A DNA stretch of 64,000 nt from the NCBI RefSeq assembly GCF_012641745.1, contig NZ_WEHZ01000008.1, positions 99,286-163,285 of the forward strand. The letters run 5' to 3'. Source of the stretch: Pseudoalteromonas peptidolytica (GTDB lineage Bacteria > Pseudomonadota > Gammaproteobacteria > Enterobacterales > Alteromonadaceae). The notes under the pieces were generated by a model. It ran no database searches. It saw only the letters and a program-made list of their open reading frames with translations, and had not been told where the DNA came from. Numbering within the stretch: position 1 is the stretch's first letter; every line of letters starts with the position of its first letter. Both the position numbers and the translations under genes were made by a program. This document shows positions 44,218 through 53,939 of the stretch, one piece after another.

Positions 44218-44889
44218 TCACAGATTAAAATCTAATCCATAACTTACGTAAGCTTTAATATCGTCGCTACTGTCTAAGTCGGTTTTTACTAATCCAAAGG
44301 TAAAGCCTTGCGTAGATAAACTCACACCGTAATCCATATAAGCGTCGTCTTCACCTGTCCACTCAAGCACGGTGTCTCCGCTGGAGCGACCAATATGTAA
44401 AGTTAATTCACTGTCTTTAAAAATGGGGAAGCTGGCCGACACTTCGGCATACAGCATGTCTTCTTCTGTGGTTGAGTCGCTTTGTGCTGTGGCTAGGTGG
44501 CTGAGTTTAAAAGTAAAGTATTGCCAGCCAAGTGCGGCGTAAATCTCGCCAAAATCAATATCTCCATTGGCATCGGGGTAGGCGTAGTGGATATAACCGA
44601 AATCAAAACTCATGCCTTTGATTTCACCAGCGTAACCGGCGTACAGATCCATCTCATAACTGGCAGCGTCGCCAAAGTCGATGTTAGAAACCCAAGTACC
44701 AGCATAAAACCCAGACTCGCTGCTATAATCTAAGCCGCCAGACACCGCTGCGCCATCATCGCTTTGAGTGATCCCACGCCAGTAATAATTTGAGCTTGCC
44801 GCAATATTTGCTGTTACTTCCGCTTGAGTTGAAACACAAAAGCACGCAGTCAGGCCGCCGAGTAGCATAAGTAAAGGTTTGTTTTTCAT
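44218..44889 (-). CDS. TorF-family putative porin
   Basis: A 223-residue outer-membrane beta-barrel protein with a signal peptide (ACFCVSTQA, near residue 23). The mature start EVTANIAASSNYYWRGITQSD, with GGLDYSSESGFYAGTWVSNI following, is the hallmark of the TorF/TIGR02001 family. The protein ends in VSYGLDFNL with a terminal hydrophobic residue, as expected for an outer-membrane beta signal. The family's transport substrate is not settled. Confidence 0.88.
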   Translation of the reverse strand: MKNKPLLMLLGGLTACFCVSTQAEVTANIAASSNYYWRGITQSDDGAAVSGGLDYSSESGFYAGTWVSNIDFGDAASYEMDLYAGYAGEIKGMSFDFGYIHYAYPDANGDIDFGEIYAALGWQYFTFKLSHLATAQSDSTTEEDMLYAEVSASFPIFKDSELTLHIGRSSGDTVLEWTGEDDAYMDYGVSLSTQGFTFGLVKTDLDSSDDIKAYVSYGLDFNL

Positions 44890-45093
44890 TCTGTTTTCCC
44901 CATTGAACGCAGAGTTATTATTCAGTTGTTGTCATTACACTTTTTGTAAAGAGTGACTGCAAAGGGAAGGCCAATATCTGAAAGTAACGGAGATTTAATT
45001 CTATATTATTAAAAATATTGGAATTTTATTTCATGGTCTCTGATCACAAAAGTATTGGCTGCATAAATACTGCACGGGGCTGGTGCAAAAAGT

Positions 45094-45124
45094 CGCTGCT
45101 TGCACATTAATAATGCAAGCAGCG
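45094..45124 (-). terminator. Rho-independent terminator of the 388-residue unknown gene
   Basis: CGCTGCTTGCA and TGCAAGCAGCG form an 11-bp perfect stem. On the minus strand ACTTTTTGC follows. It lies 34 nt past the stop at 45158. Confidence 0.8.
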
Positions 45125-45157
45125 TATTGAGGGGAGAGTTATTGAAGTTTAGGTTAG

Positions 45158-46324
45158 TTATCCAAAGATGGTACGCATTAGGCTGATGGTTTCATCGACA
45201 CTACGACCTTTTTCTACTTCAGCGACTATCGAGTCACGTTTGGCGCGAATATGCTCTGGAATAGACTCATCTGCAAGGGCGCGGTCGACCAGTACCTCTG
45301 CTGACTCTTTACCACGGCGTACGGTCTTTTTGCCACCACTGCTTCCGGTGCGTTTAGGCTTATGCAGTAGCTTAAAGTAGTTGGAGTTAGTTGCTGTGTC
45401 TTTGTCTGCGTGATAAAACAGACAAGGTAATAGGGCTTTAATCTCAGCTAATTGGGCTTCAAATTCATCAGCTGGTGCAGCCATGGTGTACCACGGCATC
45501 GTTTTAATGGTGCTGACTATATCTGTCCAATAACGCTCAAAATCGCGATTGTTTAGCTTCGCAATACCAAGCGCTTGGCACAAAGCGTCAAGTTTACTGG
45601 GCGTTATTGGTGTGAACACATCTGGGCGACGCATTGCTAATAGGCGAGTGGCTGGTGCAAGCGTTGGCTTTTCCTCGCTGCCAGAAAAGGCACTTAAATA
45701 CCCCACCATAAATGATTGATAGTGCTCAAGCGTTACGTCACCTTCAGCAGGAATAGCAGCTAATGCGTCATCAAAAGCACCCGGAAGGTCGTCTAATAAT
45801 TGGTGAAAGCCTTTTGCACTTTTGGTGGAAGCAAACCACTCGACGTCAAATTGATACACGCTAGTGTCTAAACTTGCAGCATGTTTACCACTAAAGGCAA
45901 GGCGATCTTCTTTAATCATGTCCTTCAGTGGTGTGCTACGCATTGGCTTTAGGTATTCGATTAATTTTAGTTGTTCATCTAGTGCAGCTATCTCTTTATG
46001 GTCAGCAATAAATGCAGTCACCATAGGCCAAGGTGCTATGCGTAAAGTTTTTAGCTGTAAAAAGCTAATTGCTGAGATAAGTAAATCTTGTAGCTTTTTA
46101 ACGATAGGAAGTTGATGGTCATCCAAGAGATCAAAGTTGATACGGTTTTTTGCCACATCAAGTAGTTCATAGCACCAACCAAGAAAATCTTCAGGGTGAT
46201 TTTCCACTTTAACCGCCATCAGATTGAGGCTGATCTCTGTGGCCTGTTTAAGGATATTTTGATAAATCTGACTTTCCTGTTCGCCCAAGGCCATGTTTGA
46301 CGGTGATATGAGCAATTTCTTCAT
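45158..46324 (-). CDS. Hypothetical protein, unrecognised
   Basis: A 388-residue protein from ATG 46324; a TTG six codons upstream (46342) with GGAG beside it is an alternative. No signal peptide or membrane helix is apparent, so it is likely cytosolic. The N-terminal two thirds look mainly helical. The segment LLAMRRPDVFTPITPSKLDAL, followed by ERYWTDIVSTIKTMPWYT, is reminiscent of PD-(D/E)XK-neighbour domains seen in some DNA-related proteins, but I cannot name a family. A basic, flexible stretch (KRTGSSGGKKTVRRGKE) precedes a short helical C-terminus. It is divergent from the AsmA gene and monocistronic, with a strong terminator. Confidence 0.75.
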   Translation of the reverse strand: MKKLLISPSNMALGEQESQIYQNILKQATEISLNLMAVKVENHPEDFLGWCYELLDVAKNRINFDLLDDHQLPIVKKLQDLLISAISFLQLKTLRIAPWPMVTAFIADHKEIAALDEQLKLIEYLKPMRSTPLKDMIKEDRLAFSGKHAASLDTSVYQFDVEWFASTKSAKGFHQLLDDLPGAFDDALAAIPAEGDVTLEHYQSFMVGYLSAFSGSEEKPTLAPATRLLAMRRPDVFTPITPSKLDALCQALGIAKLNNRDFERYWTDIVSTIKTMPWYTMAAPADEFEAQLAEIKALLPCLFYHADKDTATNSNYFKLLHKPKRTGSSGGKKTVRRGKESAEVLVDRALADESIPEHIRAKRDSIVAEVEKGRSVDETISLMRTIFG

Positions 46325-46523
46325 GTGGGTTAGATACTCCAAGTTTGATTAATAAGCTAACCAGTAAAATATAGCGAATGACGATAAAAACTGGCAAGGG
46401 CGAGGATCATACCGATTAGTGATGAGGTTGCAATCGCTCAGTACAAATTATTTGCCTTTATTCATGGTATATTCGATAACAAGGGTTATCATAAAAATAA
46501 TCAAGATTTATGAAGGAAAGGCA

Positions 46524-48467
46524 ATGAATCGGCTAGCTAAAATCGTAGGTGTCATAATAGCGCTTATTATTATTCTTGTTATCGCAGCTCCGTTTTTAAT
46601 CCCCAAACAAGCCGTTATCAGCCAGATAACATCACAGATAGAGTCAGTGACAGGTAGAAAGCTGTCGATTGATGGCGACTCTGACATTGGTATTTTCCCG
46701 ACTCTACATATCGAGCTAAACCAAGTGCGATTTGCCAACATGGCAACGGGCAGTCGCCCAGATATGTTCGCCATGGAGCAACTTGTCGTGCATATTCCAT
46801 GGTTAAGTGCGTTGTCTGGTGAAGCTAAGCTTGAGCGCTTTGTGATCAGTAATCCAAATATTATTCTCGAAACTGACAAACAAGATAACGCGAACTGGCG
46901 GTTGCTACCCGCCAGTGCAGAAAACACGCCAACGGCACAAACCAGCTCTAAAGGTAATATGCAGTTACCGGAGGGCTTAGATGTTAGCCTTGGCGAAGTG
47001 GCGATTTATGGTGGCTCGGTGACTTATCTTGATGGTGTGACAGGCGCTAAATATCAAGTAACTGATTTAGACATTGGCGTGATGCTATCGTCACTTTACC
47101 AACCACTAGAAGTCGACGGTAAGCTGACTTTTCAAGGTCAAATTTTTAACCTTGTTACTACACTCGACAATCCAGCAAAGGCGATCGAAGGTGCAACCTT
47201 TAATGTTGAACAACAAGTAAAATCAGCGCTGTTCAACCTTGACTATAAAGGTGAAATTGCAGAGCAAGGTAAAACCATTCGCGGTCAGTTAGCCTTGTCT
47301 GGCGACTCGGTAAAAGCGCTAGCTGAGTGGCAGGGCGTTGACCTAAAAGCCAAAGAAAATGCGTTTAACAACTTTGGCCTAAACGCCACAATGAGGATGC
47401 AAGGGCAAGTTTTTACTCTTAACGCCTTAGAAGCGACCGTGGACGAATTGGTAATAAAAGGTCAAAGTAAAGTCACCCTCTCTGGTAAGCCTGATATTAC
47501 CGCGAGTGTTGACCTTGGCATGTTAGATCTTAACCCTTATTTGCCAGAGCCTGTAGAAAAACCACAAACGAAACCTGAGCCTGAGGGGGCACCAGCACAG
47601 CCAATCGTGTGGGATGACTCTGTAATTGATTTATCAGCGCTTAATAGCCTTAATGCGAATGTGAAGATCACCTCAACAGGGCTACGTGCGAGAGAAATTA
47701 AGCTTGGCGAAAACCAAATCAGCTTAGCACTTAACTCAGGTAAAGCGACACTCGGCTTAGATAAGTTCCAAGCCTATGAAGGTCAGGGTAAAGGCAAGGT
47801 TGAGGTAAACGCGGCAACAAAACCTTATGCCATCAATACTGACTTTACATTAACAGCGATTAACGCTGAGCCACTACTGACCGATGTTATCGGCTTTGAC
47901 AAAATATTGGGTAAAGGAAGTCTTAATTGGGCGTTAAGCACGCAAGGTGTCAGTCAAAAGCAATTTGTGAATGCTCTTGATGGTAAATTAGGTTTTGAGT
48001 TCAAAGATGGTGGGGTGAAAGGTGCAAACCTTGCTGAGATGATCCGTAAGGGCAAAGAGATGCTCAAAGGCGATTTCTCTTCGGTATCGCAAGGACTCAA
48101 TGCCAATTTCGACCCAGATCAAAAAACCGACTTCTCAGCCATGACTGGCACATTTTTCTTTACCAAAGGTGTAGGTCAAAATGATGACTTCTCGTTGGCA
48201 AGTCCTTTACTACGAGTGACAGGTAAGGGTACCGTTGATTTACCACAAACTTTGGTCGATTACCGTGTGGTGACTGGAATTGTTGATACCATTGAAGGGC
48301 AAGCGAGTACTGATGATAGTACCGGTTTTAAAATTCCGGTGCGGGTCAAAGGCCCATTCCACAAAGTGGATACTAGCCTAGATTTAAAAGAAGCGGCTAA
48401 AGATAAAGCCAAAGACAAGGTAAAGGACAAGATAAAGGATAAGCTTAAAGGGTTGTTCGGCGGCTAA
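46524..48467 (+). CDS. AsmA-family envelope protein
   Basis: A 647-residue protein anchored by one N-terminal helix (IVGVIIALIIILVIAAPFLI). An AsmA N-domain follows: QITSQIESVTGRKLSIDGD, FPTLHIELNQVRFAN, WLSALSGEAKLERFVISNP and PNIILETD. The C-terminal AsmA-2 region contains TLTAINAEPLLTDVIG and GKGSLNWALSTQG. The tail is a lysine/aspartate repeat (KDKAKDKVKDKIKDKLKG). AsmA-like proteins take part in lipid traffic and outer-membrane maintenance. I choose ATG 46524, which has AAGGAAAG before it; the frame extends 35 codons upstream without a site. Confidence 0.88.
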   Translation: MNRLAKIVGVIIALIIILVIAAPFLIPKQAVISQITSQIESVTGRKLSIDGDSDIGIFPTLHIELNQVRFANMATGSRPDMFAMEQLVVHIPWLSALSGEAKLERFVISNPNIILETDKQDNANWRLLPASAENTPTAQTSSKGNMQLPEGLDVSLGEVAIYGGSVTYLDGVTGAKYQVTDLDIGVMLSSLYQPLEVDGKLTFQGQIFNLVTTLDNPAKAIEGATFNVEQQVKSALFNLDYKGEIAEQGKTIRGQLALSGDSVKALAEWQGVDLKAKENAFNNFGLNATMRMQGQVFTLNALEATVDELVIKGQSKVTLSGKPDITASVDLGMLDLNPYLPEPVEKPQTKPEPEGAPAQPIVWDDSVIDLSALNSLNANVKITSTGLRAREIKLGENQISLALNSGKATLGLDKFQAYEGQGKGKVEVNAATKPYAINTDFTLTAINAEPLLTDVIGFDKILGKGSLNWALSTQGVSQKQFVNALDGKLGFEFKDGGVKGANLAEMIRKGKEMLKGDFSSVSQGLNANFDPDQKTDFSAMTGTFFFTKGVGQNDDFSLASPLLRVTGKGTVDLPQTLVDYRVVTGIVDTIEGQASTDDSTGFKIPVRVKGPFHKVDTSLDLKEAAKDKAKDKVKDKIKDKLKGLFGG

Positions 48468-48586
48468 CTGATAACATCCCAGATGAGTAAGTTGCGTGAA
48501 GTCAATGAAGCAGCTCGCAAAGGTTGTCAGTAGCAGCCTTTGCGTTATATTCGACATAGCCATAACAAGAAGAACTAAAAGTTAAA

Positions 48587-49405
48587 ATGGAAACTCAGCT
48601 ACAACACACATTTGATAAGTATGGATTTATAAAAGTAGAGGCAGCATTTGAAGCACAGTTATTCAAGTCATTACAAGCCATCACTACATCCCTGTTACAA
48701 GATGCTCAGAACTTTGCCAAAGAAGACAAGTGTCTAGAGCATATCTCAGCGTCACGCCATCAAGGGAGATTGGTGGTTTCACGTATAAATGACCTATTTA
48801 AATTTCAATCGGCTTACGCTGAGCTGCTTGCACACCCGAGTGTGATAGGACTGGCTGAAAAGATAATTGGTGAACCTGTGGCGCCAGTTTATGAGTCTCT
48901 ACTAATTAAAGACCCCGCGGATCCTTATCAGATAGGGTGGCATAGAGACATGAATGCGGGAGCTGACGAGCGGATCATTACCATGGGAATTTATTTGGAT
49001 GATGCGCAGGCTCAGCAAGGGGCGTTGCAGGTATTACCTGGCTCCCATCTTGCAAAAGAGAGTGTCCTTGAGCTGAAGGAAAAGCTTGAGAAGCAACAGC
49101 TAACACCAGTTGATGTGCCAGTTAAAGCAGGCGATATTTTGATTCATCATGTCAATACCTTGCATTGTTCTGGTATACAGCACGCTAAAAGTATGCGTAG
49201 AACACTGTATTTTGAATTTAGAGCGATATCCCACCTGCAGCAAAATAGTAATTATTCAACACAGTGGCTTGATAAGCGCTTAGCGTTACTCGCTAAATTG
49301 CAAAAAGGAGAGAGGGAGAGCGCAGGCTATAACTTGGTGGAGCCAGATTTTTACAGTACATTTTATCAGATTGAGCCAGCTGATTATGGTTTTAACTTTG
49401 GTTGA
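48587..49405 (+). CDS. Phytanoyl-CoA dioxygenase (PhyH) family protein
   Basis: A 272-residue Fe(II)/2-oxoglutarate-dependent oxygenase. The iron triad is visible: HRD in IGWHRDMNAG and the distal His in VNTLHCSGIQH. The 2-oxoglutarate Arg is in SMRRTLYFEFR. QGALQVLPGSHL is the usual core strand pair of the family. Members hydroxylate varied small molecules, including ectoine and secondary metabolites. The neighbours give no hint of the substrate. Confidence 0.85.
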   Translation: METQLQHTFDKYGFIKVEAAFEAQLFKSLQAITTSLLQDAQNFAKEDKCLEHISASRHQGRLVVSRINDLFKFQSAYAELLAHPSVIGLAEKIIGEPVAPVYESLLIKDPADPYQIGWHRDMNAGADERIITMGIYLDDAQAQQGALQVLPGSHLAKESVLELKEKLEKQQLTPVDVPVKAGDILIHHVNTLHCSGIQHAKSMRRTLYFEFRAISHLQQNSNYSTQWLDKRLALLAKLQKGERESAGYNLVEPDFYSTFYQIEPADYGFNFG

Positions 49406-49522
49406 TGATTGTCGTCGAAATGCGTTTAAATCTGTCTGCTGTAACCGGTTGTAATAGCATTAATGTTATTCATGTGCTTAGATAAGTGGGAATTGCTCTA
49501 CAAACAAACGAAGGATAAAATA

Positions 49523-49981
49523 ATGAGTACACCCCAATATGAATTCGTAGTGACCCCAAAAGTCGAGGGTAACTGGATATTTTCAGGTGATGATAAGCCA
49601 GTTAAAATTCAATTAGCTAAGGGGAAAAGCGCCACTCTAAAGTATAAGCTTGTTACTGATGAAGATGACTGGAGCTTTGCGGAAAATGGTACTTTCTTTA
49701 CCGAAGCGCAAGACAATTTCAATTATAACCTTACAAGCAAATTAGAGGGGAAGCATACGGTTGAAGTTACAATTGAAGCATTGAACGTTGCGAATACACT
49801 AAGTGAAAGTGATATCAAAGCGCTATCAGCTAATCCTGATGCGAAGGTTGTCACACTAGTAGAAAATAACAATTCACGTATTGAGTTCAGACTTGTTGCT
49901 CAAAAGGATTCTGGAAATGGTGTCGTACGTTATTTCTCACAAGATCCAACGATTGTTATCGAAGATACAGAGCCAAACTAA
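49523..49981 (+). CDS. Small hypothetical protein, unrecognised
   Basis: A 152-residue acidic protein from ATG 49523, which has GAAGGA eight bases before it. There is no signal peptide or membrane helix. The pattern of alternating hydrophobic residues (FVVTPKVEGNWIFSGD, SATLKYKLVTDED, HTVEVTIEALNV, SRIEFRLVAQKDSGNG) suggests an all-beta fold. It is convergent with the Ser/Thr kinase gene, and the stop codons are four bases apart. It could be a partner or substrate, but nothing in the sequence shows that. Confidence 0.7.
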   Translation: MSTPQYEFVVTPKVEGNWIFSGDDKPVKIQLAKGKSATLKYKLVTDEDDWSFAENGTFFTEAQDNFNYNLTSKLEGKHTVEVTIEALNVANTLSESDIKALSANPDAKVVTLVENNNSRIEFRLVAQKDSGNGVVRYFSQDPTIVIEDTEPN

Positions 49982-49985
49982 AACT

Positions 49986-52538
49986 CTAATTCAGAGCGCT
50001 ACAGCGCTCTGAATAATTGTGTTTTTCTAGCAATTTATGAAACTCATCAATACCACACAGTGGATCAAACCACTTCAAGTTAAAAAACTGTACTGCCCAG
50101 CCTGAATCCAAACTTGCTTCTATTTGAATTATCGCCGAGCTTTCATCCCCAATTAAGGTCATGATTAGGGCGCTTACAAAAGGTAGTTCATATAACTCGG
50201 GTGCTTCTGACTTTACGAGTTGGAGTAATTTGAGTGCTTCAATGCTATACCCTAAATGTGCAAGAGCTTGCGCTTTTATTAATTTATCAATTGGTTTACT
50301 CGGGGTATCTAAAAGCGCTATTACCTTCATGTAGGCTCGATCTGCATCGTTGTTAGCCAGCGCTAAGGCATCAGCATAGTTGAGGACAATATCAGCTCTT
50401 TGTTCATTTATCCTATATGCCTGAGTTGCATAATCCAAGGATAAGTCTTGCTCTTTGATTAAACTTAAGGCTGTGCTCAAGTTTGTTAAATAGTTTGCGT
50501 TATTACTATCAGATTTCACAAGTGTCTGATAGAGCTCTATTGCTCTACTCAGGTTACCCGTAATTAATGAAATATCAGCTGTGATCTTGATGAGTTGATG
50601 ATCTTTTTGAGTGATTGATAATGCTTTATCTGCGAAATGAAGCGCTTCGGCAAAGCTTCCTGATATCGCATGTATTTTCACTAAGTTTCTCAGTACAATC
50701 AAAGTAGGTTTGAGCTGATATGCTTTGATGAATGAAGCTTTCGCTTGCTCATATTTTCCTAATTTCTGATAAATACTCCCTTTTAGATTTAGCAACTCGT
50801 ATGAGTTGCTATTGTCTCCTTGGTAGCTGCTCAACAGTGTCTCAATATCATCCTTCTTATTTAGTAACAGAAGTAGCGAGGTTCTATTTGCTAGGTAGTC
50901 CAAAGTTTCTTTATATTCGTGAGGGCTTGAATCTAAGACTTCTTTTAATTCATTGATAATCTTAATATCTAGAGTTCGATTGTATAATCGGAGGCTACCT
51001 TTGGTATAAGTAGTGTAAAGAGAATAGTGTTTAGGGTATGTCCGAATAAACACCCTAAGTTGACTAATTAATTTGATGTCGACTGTGTTTTCTTGGTGCA
51101 ATTGCTCTATCAAGGCTGAGTATGCCTTATTAAAATTGTCGTCTATCAATCGCTCTGAAGTATCAGTGATATTGAGCGCTTTAGATAACGTTTGTGAGAC
51201 AGAAATAAACGTTGCAGAAATTTGCGTGTTGATGACGGTAATCCGTTCTGAAAACTCAACGACTTTTCCTGACTTCCCTAGCAACTCAAGTTGGATAGTA
51301 CAGCTATAATTATTACACTCGCCTGTCGGAATGAATAACTTGTCTATTTGTAAAGACTGAGAGATATCAGAAGGTTTCGCGGTTCTACCTAAAGATGCAA
51401 GCGTTTGTTTTACTTCTTTCTTTGAAACTGGCTCATAGTTTTTACTGGTAATCAGAAACTGATAGATGGCGTCTTCAACGGTTTGTTTTACTATCTGTTT
51501 GTGTGAATTTGGTATATCACTTTGTCCAATAAACTCTACCGGTAGCGCTGCAATATAAACTTTGGGTTTGGTTTCTTGCCAATACCAGTATCCACCAACG
51601 ACTAAGCACATTAAAAAGGTGAAAAGTGCTGTAACACTTAGCCGCTTTTTACGTGTTTTGGCTTTCTCTTTAGCTCTATCTCGTAGTGCTATTTCTTCAA
51701 GGGATAATGTTGCCTCGCTGTTGTCGTAGCTAAAGGTGTGTAAAATTTGCTTGAGCTGTTGGCTCACTTCATTGGCACTACTCGGGCGAGCGCTTTTCTC
51801 ATATTGCAGTAAGCGGTCAATCAGCTGTGCCAGCGCAGGGGGAATATCTAAAATACGTTTAGCGCTAGTTTTTAAAGGTTGGAATTTAATCTGTTCAGCA
51901 ATAGACTTATCACTACCATCGTCAGCTTGTTCACAATAAGGGTGGTGTCCAGCCAGTAATTGATACGCAATAAGTCCGAGCGAGAATAGATCACTACGGC
52001 TATCTAGCATTTCATTACGAAGTTGCTCTGGTGACATTGCGGTGAGGCTGCCGTAGCTGGTGTGGGGGCGAGAAGTTTGGCTATCTTCTAATTGTGAAAT
52101 ACCGAAGTCGGCGATCTTGGCTACACCCTGATCATTGACCAGAATATTACCCAGTTTTAAGTCCAAATGAAGGATATTTTGGCTATGCGCTGACGCGAGA
52201 CCGTCGGCAATATGGCTAAGCAGCTCGACTTTTTGCTCGGTAGTTAAAACATGTGTTTTTGTATAATGCTGTAAAGTCGCGCCTTGTACATACTCCATTT
52301 CTAAAGCCATGTGGCCATTGCTCTCAAAAACGTCGTATATTTGTACTATATTAGGGTGGTTAAAACGCGCTAATAGGCGAGCCTCGTTGAACTCGTCTGC
52401 TTGTGTATGCTGAGAGAGCGACAATACCTTGACCGCTACACGGCGGCCGAGCTTTTTGTCAGTAGCAAGGTACACTTTGCTCATACCGCCTTCAGCGAGC
52501 AAAATCACGTCCTGATAGTATTCTTCTAACTTCAACAC
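49986..52538 (-). CDS. Membrane Ser/Thr protein kinase with TPR-rich C-terminal region
   Basis: An 850-residue Hanks-type kinase. Residues about 8-270 form the kinase: Lys37 in RRVAVKVLSL, catalytic loop HLDLKLGNILV, DFGISQLED and SPEQLRNEMLDSRSDLFSLG. The glycine loop is AEGGMSKVYLA, short of the usual GxGxxG. The catalytic loop has HLD in place of HRD. One membrane helix (LFTFLMCLVVGGYWYW) lies near 305-320. The rest, about 560-800, is a series of TPR units (LNLKGSIYQKLGKYEQAKAS, LTNLSTALSLIKEQDLSLDY). The kinase is on the cytosolic side and the TPR part in the periplasm. Targets are unknown. Confidence 0.88.
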   Translation of the reverse strand: MLKLEEYYQDVILLAEGGMSKVYLATDKKLGRRVAVKVLSLSQHTQADEFNEARLLARFNHPNIVQIYDVFESNGHMALEMEYVQGATLQHYTKTHVLTTEQKVELLSHIADGLASAHSQNILHLDLKLGNILVNDQGVAKIADFGISQLEDSQTSRPHTSYGSLTAMSPEQLRNEMLDSRSDLFSLGLIAYQLLAGHHPYCEQADDGSDKSIAEQIKFQPLKTSAKRILDIPPALAQLIDRLLQYEKSARPSSANEVSQQLKQILHTFSYDNSEATLSLEEIALRDRAKEKAKTRKKRLSVTALFTFLMCLVVGGYWYWQETKPKVYIAALPVEFIGQSDIPNSHKQIVKQTVEDAIYQFLITSKNYEPVSKKEVKQTLASLGRTAKPSDISQSLQIDKLFIPTGECNNYSCTIQLELLGKSGKVVEFSERITVINTQISATFISVSQTLSKALNITDTSERLIDDNFNKAYSALIEQLHQENTVDIKLISQLRVFIRTYPKHYSLYTTYTKGSLRLYNRTLDIKIINELKEVLDSSPHEYKETLDYLANRTSLLLLLNKKDDIETLLSSYQGDNSNSYELLNLKGSIYQKLGKYEQAKASFIKAYQLKPTLIVLRNLVKIHAISGSFAEALHFADKALSITQKDHQLIKITADISLITGNLSRAIELYQTLVKSDSNNANYLTNLSTALSLIKEQDLSLDYATQAYRINEQRADIVLNYADALALANNDADRAYMKVIALLDTPSKPIDKLIKAQALAHLGYSIEALKLLQLVKSEAPELYELPFVSALIMTLIGDESSAIIQIEASLDSGWAVQFFNLKWFDPLCGIDEFHKLLEKHNYSERCSALN
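49989..50014 (+). terminator. 11-bp hairpin overlapping the kinase C-terminus
   Basis: ATTCAGAGCGC and GCGCTCTGAAT form a perfect stem around TACA. It lies seven bases past the stop of the small hypothetical gene and encodes the last codons of the kinase. The T-rich tail (AATTGTGTTTTT) is moderate. Confidence 0.6.
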
Positions 52539-52707
52539 AGCACAGTCTTTCTTATTGGTTATTAAAGGTAGTGTATCGCTAAAATCGCCAAATTAGTACT
52601 ACTTGCGGTGACCTAAATAGTAAATAAATAAGTTGAGAATTTAACACTTTGCTAGGGAGTGCAACTTTTATAGAGTAATAAAACACCACGCTTTTAAGGA
52701 TAAAGAT

Positions 52708-53547
52708 ATGGCAAATCTATACACTCTTTCCCTCACTCGCTGTTGTTGGGGGGTGATGGCTATATGTACATTACTTTATAGTACGCTGAGTAAAGCTGCA
52801 GATAGTGATGTGACTTTTACGTACCCAAAGGGCGCTCGCAATGCCATTAGTCTGACCTTTGATGATGCAAGAACGAGCCAAGTCACGGTCGCGATACCAT
52901 TACTAAACCGCTATAAGGTTAAAGGGACATTTTACGTCATGCCATCAAAAGTAGCGGAAAATCTGTCGTTGTGGCAAGGGGCTGTTAAGCAGGGTCATGA
53001 AATAGGTAATCATACCAACGAACACTTGTGCACTGGGAACTTTGCGTGGCTGAGAGAGAAGAATCAAGGACTGGAGCAAGTTGATCTGGCATATATTGAA
53101 CGCGATATTACTTATACAACCGAATACATAGAAAAGCACTTAGGCGTAACCCCGCGAAGCTTTGCTTATCCTTGCGGTAATACCTTTGTCGGGCGTGGTG
53201 AAAATGTAAAAAGCTATGTGCCAATAATAGCAAAGCACTTCGATAGTGGTCGCACCTGGCTTGATGAAAGCGCCAATCATCCTACCTATACAGACTTTGC
53301 TCAATTGACTGGGATTAGAATGGACGGCCTTAGCTTTTCAACGATTAAAAACTATTTAGAGCAATTAAGAGCGAACAATAGTTGGATTATTTTAGCTGGG
53401 CATGAAGTGGGAGAAGGGGGGATGTATACCGTCGATTCAGAAATGTTAGAAGCGCTCATCCCTTATCTACAGGATCCGAAAAACGGCTATTGGCTTGACA
53501 CTGTAAGTAATGTGGGTGACTACATCAAAGCTAAAAGAGCGCAGTAG
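52708..53547 (+). CDS. Secreted polysaccharide deacetylase (NodB family)
   Basis: A 279-residue protein with a signal peptide (MAICTLLYSTLSKA, near residue 31). The NodB homology domain has motif 1 as SLTFDDA, motif 2 as HEIGNHTNEH (zinc His), motif 3 around RSFAYPCG and motif 5 as LAGHEVG. It hydrolyses N- or O-acetyl groups on a carbohydrate, perhaps chitin, peptidoglycan or a biofilm polymer; the substrate is not determined. It lies immediately upstream of the spc ribosomal operon, where S10-operon genes would be expected. Confidence 0.88.
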   Translation: MANLYTLSLTRCCWGVMAICTLLYSTLSKAADSDVTFTYPKGARNAISLTFDDARTSQVTVAIPLLNRYKVKGTFYVMPSKVAENLSLWQGAVKQGHEIGNHTNEHLCTGNFAWLREKNQGLEQVDLAYIERDITYTTEYIEKHLGVTPRSFAYPCGNTFVGRGENVKSYVPIIAKHFDSGRTWLDESANHPTYTDFAQLTGIRMDGLSFSTIKNYLEQLRANNSWIILAGHEVGEGGMYTVDSEMLEALIPYLQDPKNGYWLDTVSNVGDYIKAKRAQ

Positions 53548-53821
53548 AGTATGGCTACCCATACTCCATTCTACTTCGCAATCATTCTGTTTAAAACCAG
53601 TGAACTATCTTATTCAAAGCTTATGTGTTTCTGTTCAAGTTACGGCGAGGTATTCTCAGCAAGAGTGGATCAGGCGAAAATCCACGTATGAGTTTTGTTT
53701 GAAAATTATGCAAGTGGTTGAATTCTCGAATACTCGTCACCACATACTGAAATTACAATCAGTACGTCACGTTAAAGCATTAAATTAATTAAAAATTGAA
53801 CTATCTTTGATTGGACTTTGC

Positions 53822-53830
53822 TGGTACAAT
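53822..53830 (+). promoter_or_regulatory. Probable promoter (extended -10) of the spc operon
   Basis: TGGTACAAT is an extended -10 element (TG-N-TACAAT) followed by a GC-rich TGCCCGCCC discriminator, as usual for stringently controlled ribosomal promoters. No good -35 is visible at normal spacing. It lies about 110 bp upstream of rplN. The 53548-53939 gap otherwise holds no credible gene. Confidence 0.5.
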
Positions 53831-53939
53831 TGCCCGCCCTTGAAAGACATAATCACAGTTTTTTGAGCGGAATTTAACCTAAATGCCTTGATTTTGAACA
53901 AAATCTCGGCGAGTTGTAACTACACCGGAGGTCATTAAG

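Noticed and set aside
53510..53788. Plus-strand frame of 92 codons between the deacetylase and rplN
   Set aside because: It overlaps the deacetylase C-terminus, has no family features and an odd composition; the region is better read as promoter DNA.
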